A program made the position numbers and the translations under genes. A stretch of 64,000 nucleotides of DNA from Cristatella mucedo. Lineage: Eukaryota > Bryozoa > Phylactolaemata > Cristatellidae. Positions within the stretch are counted from its first letter, which is position 1. Every line of letters begins with the position of its first letter. The notes beneath the pieces were generated by a model that ran no database searches, had not been told where the DNA came from, and worked only from the letters and a program-made list of their open reading frames with translations. Location of the stretch: NCBI GenBank assembly GCA_009760855.2, contig WPIO01000143.1:157001-221000 (forward strand). The letters run 5' to 3'. Shown here piece by piece: positions 24,231-38,359 of the stretch.

Positions 24231-25041
24231 ATCAGCACTTGATAAAGCGCCCTCAGAGAACTTAATCTCTCTCTAGGCGCCTTACATTTGCTGCAAAGTG
24301 AAATGCGATTGAATGGTGAGTAAAATCATGCTTGATAAACAAACAAAATGAATAATATGGTTAGGGGTGACATGCACAGGGTCAGCATGCAAATGTGGTT
24401 AGTGGCAGCATGCACAGTGTCAGCACGCATAAGCACATTAAGGACGAATCACAGGGACCCACTAAATGCTGTCCTAAATAGGTGCGTTTTTAAGTTCTTT
24501 TCAAATGTGGTCAGGTCAGGGGATGTTCTGACGCAGGTCGGGAGGCAGTTCCAGGCTTTGGGAGCATACGAACTAAATGCACGATCTCCAAAGGATTTAA
24601 GGTTTGTACGAGGTATTTGTTGACTGTTGGATTCCGAAAAGCGGGTGGTACGATGCTTGGCCTGATGGGGTAGTATATCTGAGAGATAGGCTGGAGCCAT
24701 AGAATGAAGGGACCTAAAAGTAAGCGACAAAACCTTGAAGTCAATCCGCTGCTTGACTGGTAGCCAGTGCAGGTCGGTAAGAAGTGGAGTAACGTGGCAA
24801 CTTGGACGCTCACGGCAGACAAGCCTAGCTGCAGAGTTTTGCACCAGCTGCAATCGCCTGATCGCACATGCTGGTAGGCCAGTAAGCAGTGAGTTGCAGA
24901 AGTTGAGACGGGATGTCACGAATGCATGGACCAACTTGGACGTGGTATCCTTATCTAAACAAGCGCGAATTTTACCAATGTTATGAAGCTGAAAATAGGC
25001 ACATTTGACTGTGGAGCTGATATGGTCGTCTAACGAGAGTG
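24231..25041 (-). mobile_element. LINE-B remnant in array unit 2 (first full unit)
   Basis: Hairpin and 3' UTR, then the C-terminal RT frame (161 codons open, from MVHAFVTSRLNFCNSLL to FRTAFSGSL). The ATT tail is reduced to ATCATCAG. It is joined at GAGAGTGATAAATG to the LINE-C remnant (25042-25440). The element was present before the units multiplied, since all seven full units carry it in the same form. Confidence 0.85.
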
Positions 25042-25607
25042 ATAAATGAAGTGACAGTATACATAATCACATACAAGAATATTCACAAGTACCCAACAGA
25101 TGCTGATAAGATAAGAATAGCTGGATTTTTAATTTCTTTTTAATGCCGTCATATAAGGGGATGTCGGGACATCAGTTGGGAGTGACATCTAGGCTTTGGA
25201 ACCGTACAAGCAAAAGGAAGGATCTCCACAGGATTTGAGCTTGGTAAGAGGCCCATCTAAACGATTCGAGTCAGAAGAGCAGTGGTAGGATGCCTGAATG
25301 CTGTGAGAAGCAATTTAAATAGATTAAGGCAAGAAAATGAAGTGACTGAAAAGTAAGAAACAAAACTTTAAAGGCGATATGTTACTTGATGGCAAACCAG
25401 GGCAGGTCAATGAGAACTAGTGTACAGTTGCAACTGCGTTAGTGTTCCCGACAGACCAGTGCTAACTGTAGAGCTTTGAACTTCATTTAAACTGATGAAT
25501 AACAACCAACGTTGCTGACGAAAAAGGCGCACCAAGAATGGTGGGCTTCAGAAAGCACTTCCGCATGACAGCCGCCCATTCCTTATGGTGCTGCTGTCGG
25601 AGATACA

Positions 25608-25715
<108 letters not shown>

Positions 25716-25978
25716 CGCGCGAGCACACACATATTCGGCTAAATATCGAGTTACCACAAACTGTTCAAGGAATAACGCTAAACACTTAGGGTTAAACCAA
25801 CATGCATGGATTTCTGACGACAATACACGTTATAAACCCTCAGTAATCAACTGGGTATCTGCCATGAACCAATCACGGGGGTGATTACGTCTTAAGAGTG
25901 CATCTCAACGAGTTAAGCTTTCTCGGGGACCACAAATTGCTGAAACACAATTAATATGCAAAAGATGAAAGTGCATAC

Positions 25979-26321
25979 CATTAATCCAGAGGCGCACCAG
26001 AGTACTTTGCAAAGCCTGAGACGTAGGATAGCCGTACACAATCGAACACATGTAGTCCAGTGCCAAAGAAGTTGAGGCAGTTAGCGGTACAATCAAGATT
26101 TGCAGGGGACTTGAACATCCTGCTGACTCCACCTCAGAAAATATGCCATTTTTAGTAAGTCCAATCAACTGAGAACAATAAAATCTCTCCTGCAACAGTG
26201 CTCCCATTGAAAGCTTGAAAGCGTACTTGTGAAACGTTAGAAAAAGCAGAGAAATCACAGGTAAACGTCACGGGCTGCTTGTCATATGCTGGATTATTGC
26301 TCACTTCAAGGTTGATTGCAC
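25979..26321 (-). pseudogene. Ig exon, array copy 2, +1 frameshift
   Basis: Same exon as the other copies but 343 nt. One extra A in an A run at about 26179-26183 (plus strand) shifts the frame just before the EIYCSQ segment. Acceptor and donor are intact. If included in an mRNA it would break the frame; if skipped the message stays in frame because the flanking junctions are phase 1. The change is in a homopolymer, so an assembly or sequencing error is possible. Residue 67 equivalent is Ala. Confidence 0.75.
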
Positions 26322-26770
26322 CTACAGATGGAAATCAAGGCACAAGATAGTATGCAACATGCAGCAGTGTAAGCACAGCTTAGTAATGTGTAGACCAGTA
26401 GCAGTTGAGATACAGCACGACCAATAAGTAGATATATTTGCAACATCATGCATCAGCACCGACAAACATGTAAGATCAGAGCACCGAGAATGGACCGGAT
26501 GCTTCACGACTGCTACAGGTCAGTAGCTTGCCTGTGGATAGAGCATGCTGGTCCGGCATGCACGGGGAACAGCCCACAGGGGCTGCTTTCAGGCCACTTA
26601 GTAGCCTAGGTGGTTGGCTCACACTGGCACTAGTTGGTAATTGTTAAGGTAATTGCCAAACGATCGATTAAACACCAACTTGAGCCCTTCAGCATTGCAT
26701 AATGGCACGCTGGTGGGTGAGTGGGGGAGGCTGAAGCCATGCAAACACTAGCAAAACACCAGCCTCTATC

Positions 26771-27581
26771 ATCAGCACTTGATAAAGCGCCCTCAGAGAA
26801 CTTAATCTCTCTCTAGGCGCCTTACATTTGCTGCAAAGTGAAATGCGATTGAATGGTGAGTAAAATCATGCTTGATAAACAAACAAAATGAATAATATGG
26901 TTAGGGGTGACATGCACAGGGTCAGCATGCAAATGTGGTTAGTGGCAGCATGCACAGTGTCAGCACGCATAAGCACATTAAGGACGAATCACAGGGACCC
27001 ACTAAATGCTGTCCTAAATAGGTGCGTTTTTAAGTTCTTTTCAAATGTGGTCAGGTCAGGGGATGTTCTGACGCAGGTCGGGAGGCAGTTCCAGGCTTTG
27101 GGAGCATACGAACTAAATGCACGATCTCCAAAGGATTTAAGGTTTGTACGAGGTATTTGTTGACTGTTGGATTCCGAAAAGCGGGTGGTACGATGCTTTG
27201 CCTGATGGGGTAGTATATCTGAGAGATAGGCTGGAGCCATAGAATGAAGGGACCTAAAAGTAAGCGACAAAACCTTGAAGTCAATCCGCTGCTTGACTGG
27301 TAGCCAGTGCAGGTCGGTAAGAAGTGGAGTAACGTGGCAACTTGGACGCTCACGGCAGACAAGCCTAGCTGCAGAGTTTTGCACCAGCTGCAATCGCCTG
27401 ATCGCACATGCTGGTAGGCCAGTAAGCAGTGAGTTGCAGAAGTTGAGACGGGATGTCACGAATGCATGGACCAACTTGGACGTGGTATCCTTATCTAAAC
27501 AAGCGCGAATTTTACCAATGTTATGAAGCTGAAAATAGGCACATTTGACTGTGGAGCTGATATGGTCGTCTAACGAGAGTG
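26771..27581 (-). mobile_element. LINE-B remnant in array unit 3
   Basis: Same as in unit 2. One private change (GATGCTTTGCC near 27195 against GATGCTTGGCC) alters one residue of the open frame in an overlapping reading. Confidence 0.85.
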
Positions 27582-28147
27582 ATAAATGAAGTGACAGTAT
27601 ACATAATCACATACAAGAATATTCACAAGTACCCAACAGATGCTGATAAGATAAGAATAGCTGGATTTTTAATTTCTTTTTAATGCCGTCATATAAGGGG
27701 ATGTCGGGACATCAGTTGGGAGTGACATCTAGGCTTTGGAACCGTACAAGCAAAAGGAAGGATCTCCACAGGATTTGAGCTTGGTAAGAGGCCCATCTAA
27801 ACGATTCGAGTCAGAAGAGCAGTGGTAGGATGCCTGAATGCTGTGAGAAGCAATTTAAATAGATTAAGGCAAGAAAATGAAGTGACTGAAAAGTAAGAAA
27901 CAAAACTTTAAAGGCGATATGTTACTTGATGGCAAACCAGGGCAGGTCAATGAGAACTAGTGTACAGTTGCAACTGCGTTAGTGTTCCCGACAGACCAGT
28001 GCTAACTGTAGAGCTTTGAACTTCATTTAAACTGATGAATAACAACCAACGTTGCTGACGAAAAAGGCGCACCAAGAATGGTGGGCTTCAGAAAGCACTT
28101 CCGCATGACAGCCGCCCATTCCTTATGGTGCTGCTGTCGGAGATACA

Positions 28148-28227
<80 letters not shown>

Positions 28228-28510
28228 CACGCACACACACGCACACACGCGCGAGCACACACATATTCGGCTAAATATCGAGTTACCACAAACTGTTCAA
28301 GGAATAACGCTAAACACTTAGGGTTAAACCAACATGCATGGATTTCTGACGACAATACACGTTATAAACCCTCAGTAATCAACTGGGTATCTGCCATGAA
28401 CCAATCACGGGGGTGATTACGTCTTAAGAGTGCATCTCAACGAGTTAAGCTTTCTCGGGGACCACAAATTGCTGAAACACAATTAATATGCAAAAGATGA
28501 AAGTGCATAC

Positions 28511-28852
28511 CATTAATCCAGAGGCGCACCAGAGTACTTTGCAAAGCCTGAGACGTAGGATAGCCGTACACAATCGAACACATGTAGTCCAGTGCCAAAG
28601 AAGTTGAGGCAGTTAGCGGTACAATCAAGATTTGCAGGGGACTTGAACATCCTGCTGACTCCACCTCAGAAAATATGCCATTTTTAGTAAGTCCAATCAA
28701 CTGAGAACAATAAATCTCTCCTGCAACAGTGCTCCCATTGAAAGCTTGAAAGCGTACTTGTGAAACGTTAGAAAAAGCAGAGAAATCACAGGTAAACGTC
28801 ACGGGCTGCTTGTCATATGCTGGATTATTGCTCACTTCAAGGTTGATTGCAC
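28511..28852 (-). CDS. Ig exon, array copy 3
   Basis: 342 nt, phase 1-1, acceptor ATCTGTAG|GT, donor G|GTATGC. The predicted 114 residues are identical to copies 1 and 4 (Ala67). The upstream intron of this unit has two extra A in AGCAAAAAACACC (about 29281-29292). Confidence 0.8.
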
Positions 28853-29303
28853 CTACAGATGGAAATCAAGGCACAAGATAGTATGCAACATGCAGCAGTG
28901 TAAGCACAGCTTAGTAATGTGTAGACCAGTAGCAGTTGAGATACAGCACGACCAATAAGTAGATATATTTGCAACATCATGCATCAGCACCGACAAACAT
29001 GTAAGATCAGAGCACCGAGAATGGACCGGATGCTTCACGACTGCTACAGGTCAGTAGCTTGCCTGTGGATAGAGCATGCTGGTCCGGCATGCACGGGGAA
29101 CAGCCCACAGGGGCTGCTTTCAGGCCACTTAGTAGCCTAGGTGGTTGGCTCACACTGGCACTAGTTGGTAATTGTTAAGGTAATTGCCAAACGATCGATT
29201 AAACACCAACTTGAGCCCTTCAGCATTGCATAATGGCACGCTGGTGGGTGAGTGGGGGAGGCTGAAGCCATGCAAACACTAGCAAAAAACACCAGCCTCT
29301 ATC

Positions 29304-30114
29304 ATCAGCACTTGATAAAGCGCCCTCAGAGAACTTAATCTCTCTCTAGGCGCCTTACATTTGCTGCAAAGTGAAATGCGATTGAATGGTGAGTAAAATC
29401 ATGCTTGATAAACAAACAAAATGAATAATATGGTTAGGGGTGACATGCACAGGGTCAGCATGCAAATGTGGTTAGTGGCAGCATGCACAGTGTCAGCACG
29501 CATAAGCACATTAAGGACGAATCACAGGGACCCACTAAATGCTGTCCTAAATAGGTGCGTTTTTAAGTTCTTTTCAAATGTGGTCAGGTCAGGGGATGTT
29601 CTGACGCAGGTCGGGAGGCAGTTCCAGGCTTTGGGAGCATACGAACTAAATGCACGATCTCCAAAGGATTTAAGGTTTGTACGAGGTATTTGTTGACTGT
29701 TGGATTCCGAAAAGCGGGTGGTACGATGCTTGGCCTGATGGGGTAGTATATCTGAGAGATAGGCTGGAGCCATAGAATGAAGGGACCTAAAAGTAAGCGA
29801 CAAAACCTTGAAGTCAATCCGCTGCTTGACTGGTAGCCAGTGCAGGTCGGTAAGAAGTGGAGTAACGTGGCAACTTGGACGCTCACGGCAGACAAGCCTA
29901 GCTGCAGAGTTTTGCACCAGCTGCAATCGCCTGATCGCACATGCTGGTAGGCCAGTAAGCAGTGAGTTGCAGAAGTTGAGACGGGATGTCACGAATGCAT
30001 GGACCAACTTGGACGTGGTATCCTTATCTAAACAAGCGCGAATTTTACCAATGTTATGAAGCTGAAAATAGGCACATTTGACTGTGGAGCTGATATGGTC
30101 GTCTAACGAGAGTG
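29304..30114 (-). mobile_element. LINE-B remnant in array unit 4
   Basis: Identical in structure to unit 2, with the 161-codon C-terminal RT frame preserved. Confidence 0.85.
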
Positions 30115-30680
30115 ATAAATGAAGTGACAGTATACATAATCACATACAAGAATATTCACAAGTACCCAACAGATGCTGATAAGATAAGAATAGCTGGATT
30201 TTTAATTTCTTTTTAATGCCGTCATATAAGGGGATGTCGGGACATCAGTTGGGAGTGACATCTAGGCTTTGGAACCGTACAAGCAAAAGGAAGGATCTCC
30301 ACAGGATTTGAGCTTGGTAAGAGGCCCATCTAAACGATTCGAGTCAGAAGAGCAGTGGTAGGATGCCTGAATGCTGTGAGAAGCAATTTAAATAGATTAA
30401 GGCAAGAAAATGAAGTGACTGAAAAGTAAGAAACAAAACTTTAAAGGCGATATGTTACTTGATGGCAAACCAGGGCAGGTCAATGAGAACTAGTGTACAG
30501 TTGCAACTGCGTTAGTGTTCCCGACAGACCAGTGCTAACTGTAGAGCTTTGAACTTCATTTAAACTGATGAATAACAACCAACGTTGCTGACGAAAAAGG
30601 CGCACCAAGAATGGTGGGCTTCAGAAAGCACTTCCGCATGACAGCCGCCCATTCCTTATGGTGCTGCTGTCGGAGATACA

Positions 30681-30760
<80 letters not shown>

Positions 30761-31051
30761 CGCACACACACGCACACACACGCACACACGCGCGAGCACA
30801 CACATATTCGGCTAAATATCGAGTTACCACAAACTGTTCAAGGAATAACGCTAAACACTTAGGGTTAAACCAACATGCATGGATTTCTGACGACAATACA
30901 CGTTATAAACCCTCAGTAATCAACTGGGTATCTGCCATGAACCAATCACGGGGGTGATTACGTCTTAAGAGTGCATCTCAACGAGTTAAGCTTTCTCGGG
31001 GACCACAAATTGCTGAAACACAATTAATATGCAAAAGATGAAAGTGCATAC

Positions 31052-31393
31052 CATTAATCCAGAGGCGCACCAGAGTACTTTGCAAAGCCTGAGACGTAGG
31101 ATAGCCGTACACAATCGAACACATGTAGTCCAGTGCCAAAGAAGTTGAGGCAGTTAGCGGTACAATCAAGATTTGCAGGGGACTTGAACATCCTGCTGAC
31201 TCCACCTCAGAAAATATGCCATTTTTAGTAAGTCCAATCAACTGAGAACAATAAATCTCTCCTGCAACAGTGCTCCCATTGAAAGCTTGAAAGCGTACTT
31301 GTGAAACGTTAGAAAAAGCAGAGAAATCACAGGTAAACGTCACGGGCTGCTTGTCATATGCTGGATTATTGCTCACTTCAAGGTTGATTGCAC
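31052..31393 (-). CDS. Ig exon, array copy 4
   Basis: 342 nt, phase 1-1, intact splice sites, Ala67. Its protein is identical to copies 1 and 3. It is the last copy with Ala67 on going right; copies 5-8 have Thr. Confidence 0.8.
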
Positions 31394-31842
31394 CTACAGA
31401 TGGAAATCAAGGCACAAGATAGTATGCAACATGCAGCAGTGTAAGCACAGCTTAGTAATGTGTAGACCAGTAGCAGTTGAGATACAGCACGACCAATAAG
31501 TAGATATATTTGCAACATCATGCATCAGCACCGACAAACATGTAAGATCAGAGCACCGAGAATGGACCGGATGCTTCACGACTGCTACAGGTCAGTAGCT
31601 TGCCTGTGGATAGAGCATGCTGGTCCGGCATGCACGGGGAACAGCCCACAGGGGCTGCTTTCAGGCCACTTAGTAGCCTAGGTGGTTGGCTCACACTGGC
31701 ACTAGTTGGTAATTGTTAAGGTAATTGCCAAACGATCGATTAAACACCAACTTGAGCCCTTCAGCATTGCATAATGGCACGCTGGTGGGTGAGTGGGGGA
31801 GGCTGAAGCCATGCAAACACTAGCAAAACACCAGCCTCTATC

Positions 31843-32653
31843 ATCAGCACTTGATAAAGCGCCCTCAGAGAACTTAATCTCTCTCTAGGCGCCTTACATT
31901 TGCTGCAAAGTGAAATGCGATTGAATGGTGAGTAAAATCATGCTTGATAAACAAACAAAATGAATAATATGGTTAGGGGTGACATGCACAGGGTCAGCAT
32001 GCAAATGTGGTTAGTGGCAGCATGCACAGTGTCAGCACGCATAAGCACATTAAGGACGAATCACAGGGACCCACTAAATGCTGTCCTAAATAGGTGCGTT
32101 TTTAAGTTCTTTTCAAATGTGGTCAGGTCAGGGGATGTTCTGACGCAGGTCGGGAGGCAGTTCCAGGCTTTGGGAGCATACGAACTAAATGCACGATCTC
32201 CAAAGGATTTAAGGTTTGTACGAGGTATTTGTTGACTGTTGGATTCCGAAAAGCGGGTGGTACGATGCTTGGCCTGATGGGGTAGTATATCTGAGAGATA
32301 GGCTGGAGCCATAGAATGAAGGGACCTAAAAGTAAGCGACAAAACCTTGAAGTCAATCCGCTGCTTGACTGGTAGCCAGTGCAGGTCGGTAAGAAGTGGA
32401 GTAACGTGGCAACTTGGACGCTCACGGCAGACAAGCCTAGCTGCAGAGTTTTGCACCAGCTGCAATCGCCTGATCGCACATGCTGGTAGGCCAGTAAGCA
32501 GTGAGTTGCAGAAGTTGAGACGGGATGTCACGAATGCATGGACCAACTTGGACGTGGTATCCTTATCTAAACAAGCGCGAATTTTACCAATGTTATGAAG
32601 CTGAAAATAGGCACATTTGACTGTGGAGCTGATATGGTCGTCTAACGAGAGTG
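31843..32653 (-). mobile_element. LINE-B remnant in array unit 5
   Basis: Identical in structure to unit 2, with the 161-codon C-terminal RT frame preserved. Confidence 0.85.
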
Positions 32654-33219
32654 ATAAATGAAGTGACAGTATACATAATCACATACAAGAATATTCACAA
32701 GTACCCAACAGATGCTGATAAGATAAGAATAGCTGGATTTTTAATTTCTTTTTAATGCCGTCATATAAGGGGATGTCGGGACATCAGTTGGGAGTGACAT
32801 CTAGGCTTTGGAACCGTACAAGCAAAAGGAAGGATCTCCACAGGATTTGAGCTTGGTAAGAGGCCCATCTAAACGATTCGAGTCAGAAGAGCAGTGGTAG
32901 GATGCCTGAATGCTGTGAGAAGCAATTTAAATAGATTAAGGCAAGAAAATGAAGTGACTGAAAAGTAAGAAACAAAACTTTAAAGGCGATATGTTACTTG
33001 ATGGCAAACCAGGGCAGGTCAATGAGAACTAGTGTACAGTTGCAACTGCGTTAGTGTTCCCGACAGACCAGTGCTAACTGTAGAGCTTTGAACTTCATTT
33101 AAACTGATGAATAACAACCAACGTTGCTGACGAAAAAGGCGCACCAAGAATGGTGGGCTTCAGAAAGCACTTCCGCATGACAGCCGCCCATTCCTTATGG
33201 TGCTGCTGTCGGAGATACA

Positions 33220-33291
<72 letters not shown>

Positions 33292-33586
33292 CACACACAC
33301 ACACACGCACACACACGCACACACGCGCGAGCACACACATATTCGGCTAAATATCGAGTTACCACAAACTGTTCAAGGAATAACGCTAAACACTTAGGGT
33401 TAAACCAACATGCATGGATTTCTGACGACAATACACGTTATAAACCCTCAGTAATCAACTGGGTATCTGCCATGAACCAATCACGGGGGTGATTACGTCT
33501 TAAGAGTGCATCTCAACGAGTTAAGCTTTCTCGGGGACCACAAATTGCTGAAACACAATTAATATGCAAAAGATGAAAGTGCATAC

Positions 33587-33930
33587 CATTAATCCAGAGG
33601 CGCACCAGAGTACTTTGCAAAGCCTGAGACGTAGGATAGCCGTACACAATCGAACACATGTAGTCCAGTGCCAAAGAAGTTGAGGCAGTTAGCGGTACAA
33701 TCAAGATTTGCAGGGGACTTGAACATCCTGTTGACTCCACCTCAGAAAATATGCCATTTTTAGTAAGTCCAATCAACTGAGAACAATAAATCTCTCCTGC
33801 AACAGTGCTCCCATTGAAAGCTTGAAAGCGTACTTGTGAAACGTTAGAAAAAAAGCAGAGAAATCACAGGTAAACGTCACGGGCTGCTTGTCATATGCTG
33901 GATTATTGCTCACTTCAAGGTTGATTGCAC
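33587..33930 (-). pseudogene. Ig exon, array copy 5, +2 frameshift
   Basis: 344 nt: two extra A in the run at about 33847-33854 shift the frame soon after VTFTCDFSAF. Splice sites are intact. Thr at position 67. As in copy 2, the change is in an A run, so it needs checking against raw reads. The +2 here and +1 in copy 2 would only compensate if both were included, with copies 3 and 4 read out of frame between them. Confidence 0.75.
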
Positions 33931-34379
33931 CTACAGATGGAAATCAAGGCACAAGATAGTATGCAACATGCAGCAGTGTAAGCACAGCTTAGTAATGTGT
34001 AGACCAGTAGCAGTTGAGATACAGCACGACCAATAAGTAGATATATTTGCAACATCATGCATCAGCACCGACAAACATGTAAGATCAGAGCACCGAGAAT
34101 GGACCGGATGCTTCACGACTGCTACAGGTCAGTAGCTTGCCTGTGGATAGAGCATGCTGGTCCGGCATGCACGGGGAACAGCCCACAGGGGCTGCTTTCA
34201 GGCCACTTAGTAGCCTAGGTGGTTGGCTCACACTGGCACTAGTTGGTAATTGTTAAGGTAATTGCCAAACGATCGATTAAACACCAACTTGAGCCCTTCA
34301 GCATTGCATAATGGCACGCTGGTGGGTGAGTGGGGGAGGCTGAAGCCATGCAAACACTAGCAAAACACCAGCCTCTATC

Positions 34380-35190
34380 ATCAGCACTTGATAAAGCGCC
34401 CTCAGAGAACTTAATCTCTCTCTAGGCGCCTTACATTTGCTGCAAAGTGAAATGCGATTGAATGGTGAGTAAAATCATGCTTGATAAACAAACAAAATGA
34501 ATAATATGGTTAGGGGTGACATGCACAGGGTCAGCATGCAAATGTGGTTAGTGGCAGCATGCACAGTGTCAGCACGCATAAGCACATTAAGGACGAATCA
34601 CAGGGACCCACTAAATGCTGTCCTAAATAGGTGCGTTTTTAAGTTCTTTTCAAATGTGGTCAGGTCAGGGGATGTTCTGACGCAGGTCGGGAGGCAGTTC
34701 CAGGCTTTGGGAGCATACGAACTAAATGCACGATCTCCAAAGGATTTAAGGTTTGTACGAGGTATTTGTTGACTGTTGGATTCCGAAAAGCGGGTGGTAC
34801 GATGCTTGGCCTGATGGGGTAGTATATCTGAGAGATAGGCTGGAGCCATAGAATGAAGGGACCTAAAAGTAAGCGACAAAACCTTGAAGTCAATCCGCTG
34901 CTTGACTGGTAGCCAGTGCAGGTCGGTAAGAAGTGGAGTAACGTGGCAACTTGGACGCTCACGGCAGACAAGCCTAGCTGCAGAGTTTTGCACCAGCTGC
35001 AATCGCCTGATCGCACATGCTGGTAGGCCAGTAAGCAGTGAGTTGCAGAAGTTGAGACGGGATGTCACGAATGCATGGACCAACTTGGACGTGGTATCCT
35101 TATCTAAACAAGCGCGAATTTTACCAATGTTATGAAGCTGAAAATAGGCACATTTGACTGTGGAGCTGATATGGTCGTCTAACGAGAGTG
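34380..35190 (-). mobile_element. LINE-B remnant in array unit 6
   Basis: Identical in structure to unit 2, with the 161-codon C-terminal RT frame preserved. Confidence 0.85.
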
Positions 35191-35756
35191 ATAAATGAAG
35201 TGACAGTATACATAATCACATACAAGAATATTCACAAGTACCCAACAGATGCTGATAAGATAAGAATAGCTGGATTTTTAATTTCTTTTTAATGCCGTCA
35301 TATAAGGGGATGTCGGGACATCAGTTGGGAGTGACATCTAGGCTTTGGAACCGTACAAGCAAAAGGAAGGATCTCCACAGGATTTGAGCTTGGTAAGAGG
35401 CCCATCTAAACGATTCGAGTCAGAAGAGCAGTGGTAGGATGCCTGAATGCTGTGAGAAGCAATTTAAATAGATTAAGGCAAGAAAATGAAGTGACTGAAA
35501 AGTAAGAAACAAAACTTTAAAGGCGATATGTTACTTGATGGCAAACCAGGGCAGGTCAATGAGAACTAGTGTACAGTTGCAACTGCGTTAGTGTTCCCGA
35601 CAGACCAGTGCTAACTGTAGAGCTTTGAACTTCATTTAAACTGATGAATAACAACCAACGTTGCTGACGAAAAAGGCGCACCAAGAATGGTGGGCTTCAG
35701 AAAGCACTTCCGCATGACAGCCGCCCATTCCTTATGGTGCTGCTGTCGGAGATACA

Positions 35757-35869
<113 letters not shown>

Positions 35870-36129
35870 GCGAGCACACACATATTCGGCTAAATATCGA
35901 GTTACCACAAACTGTTCAAGGAATAACGCTAAACACTTAGGGTTAAACCAACATGCATGGATTTCTGACGACAATACACGTTATAAACCCTCAGTAATCA
36001 ACTGGGTATCTGCCATGAACCAATCACGGGGGTGATTACGTCTTAAGAGTGCATCTCAACGAGTTAAGCTTTCTCGGGGACCACAAATTGCTGAAACACA
36101 ATTAATATGCAAAAGATGAAAGTGCATAC

Positions 36130-36471
36130 CATTAATCCAGAGGCGCACCAGAGTACTTTGCAAAGCCTGAGACGTAGGATAGCCGTACACAATCGAACAC
36201 ATGTAGTCCAGTGCCAAAGAAGTTGAGGCAGTTAGCGGTACAATCAAGATTTGCAGGGGACTTGAACATCCTGTTGACTCCACCTCAGAAAATATGCCAT
36301 TTTTAGTAAGTCCAATCAACTGAGAACAATAAATCTCTCCTGCAACAGTGCTCCCATTGAAAGCTTGAAAGCGTACTTGTGAAACGTTAGAAAAAGCAGA
36401 GAAATCACAGGTAAACGTCACGGGCTGCTTGTCATATGCTGGATTATTGCTCACTTCAAGGTTGATTGCAC
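36130..36471 (-). CDS. Ig exon, array copy 6
   Basis: 342 nt, phase 1-1, intact splice sites, Thr67. Otherwise identical in protein to the Ala67 copies. Confidence 0.8.
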
Positions 36472-36920
36472 CTACAGATGGAAATCAAGGCACAAGATAG
36501 TATGCAACATGCAGCAGTGTAAGCACAGCTTAGTAATGTGTAGACCAGTAGCAGTTGAGATACAGCACGACCAATAAGTAGATATATTTGCAACATCATG
36601 CATCAGCACCGACAAACATGTAAGATCAGAGCACCGAGAATGGACCGGATGCTTCACGACTGCTACAGGTCAGTAGCTTGCCTGTGGATAGAGCATGCTG
36701 GTCCGGCATGCACGGGGAACAGCCCACAGGGGCTGCTTTCAGGCCACTTAGTAGCCTAGGTGGTTGGCTCACACTGGCACTAGTTGGTAATTGTTAAGGT
36801 AATTGCCAAACGATCGATTAAACACCAACTTGAGCCCTTCAGCATTGCATAATGGCACGCTGGTGGGTGAGTGGGGGAGGCTGAAGCCATGCAAACACTA
36901 GCAAAACACCAGCCTCTATC

Positions 36921-37731
36921 ATCAGCACTTGATAAAGCGCCCTCAGAGAACTTAATCTCTCTCTAGGCGCCTTACATTTGCTGCAAAGTGAAATGCGATT
37001 GAATGGTGAGTAAAATCATGCTTGATAAACAAACAAAATGAATAATATGGTTAGGGGTGACATGCACAGGGTCAGCATGCAAATGTGGTTAGTGGCAGCA
37101 TGCACAGTGTCAGCACGCATAAGCACATTAAGGACGAATCACAGGGACCCACTAAATGCTGTCCTAAATAGGTGCGTTTTTAAGTTCTTTTCAAATGTGG
37201 TCAGGTCAGGGGATGTTCTGACGCAGGTCGGGAGGCAGTTCCAGGCTTTGGGAGCATACGAACTAAATGCACGATCTCCAAAGGATTTAAGGTTTGTACG
37301 AGGTATTTGTTGACTGTTGGATTCCGAAAAGCGGGTGGTACGATGCTTGGCCTGATGGGGTAGTATATCTGAGAGATAGGCTGGAGCCATAGAATGAAGG
37401 GACCTAAAAGTAAGCGACAAAACCTTGAAGTCAATCCGCTGCTTGACTGGTAGCCAGTGCAGGTCGGTAAGAAGTGGAGTAACGTGGCAACTTGGACGCT
37501 CACGGCAGACAAGCCTAGCTGCAGAGTTTTGCACCAGCTGCAATCGCCTGATCGCACATGCTGGTAGGCCAGTAAGCAGTGAGTTGCAGAAGTTGAGACG
37601 GGATGTCACGAATGCATGGACCAACTTGGACGTGGTATCCTTATCTAAACAAGCGCGAATTTTACCAATGTTATGAAGCTGAAAATAGGCACATTTGACT
37701 GTGGAGCTGATATGGTCGTCTAACGAGAGTG
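36921..37731 (-). mobile_element. LINE-B remnant in array unit 7
   Basis: Identical in structure to unit 2, with the 161-codon C-terminal RT frame preserved. Confidence 0.85.
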
Positions 37732-38297
37732 ATAAATGAAGTGACAGTATACATAATCACATACAAGAATATTCACAAGTACCCAACAGATGCTGATAAG
37801 ATAAGAATAGCTGGATTTTTAATTTCTTTTTAATGCCGTCATATAAGGGGATGTCGGGACATCAGTTGGGAGTGACATCTAGGCTTTGGAACCGTACAAG
37901 CAAAAGGAAGGATCTCCACAGGATTTGAGCTTGGTAAGAGGCCCATCTAAACGATTCGAGTCAGAAGAGCAGTGGTAGGATGCCTGAATGCTGTGAGAAG
38001 CAATTTAAATAGATTAAGGCAAGAAAATGAAGTGACTGAAAAGTAAGAAACAAAACTTTAAAGGCGATATGTTACTTGATGGCAAACCAGGGCAGGTCAA
38101 TGAGAACTAGTGTACAGTTGCAACTGCGTTAGTGTTCCCGACAGACCAGTGCTAACTGTAGAGCTTTGAACTTCATTTAAACTGATGAATAACAACCAAC
38201 GTTGCTGACGAAAAAGGCGCACCAAGAATGGTGGGCTTCAGAAAGCACTTCCGCATGACAGCCGCCCATTCCTTATGGTGCTGCTGTCGGAGATACA

Positions 38298-38359
<62 letters not shown>

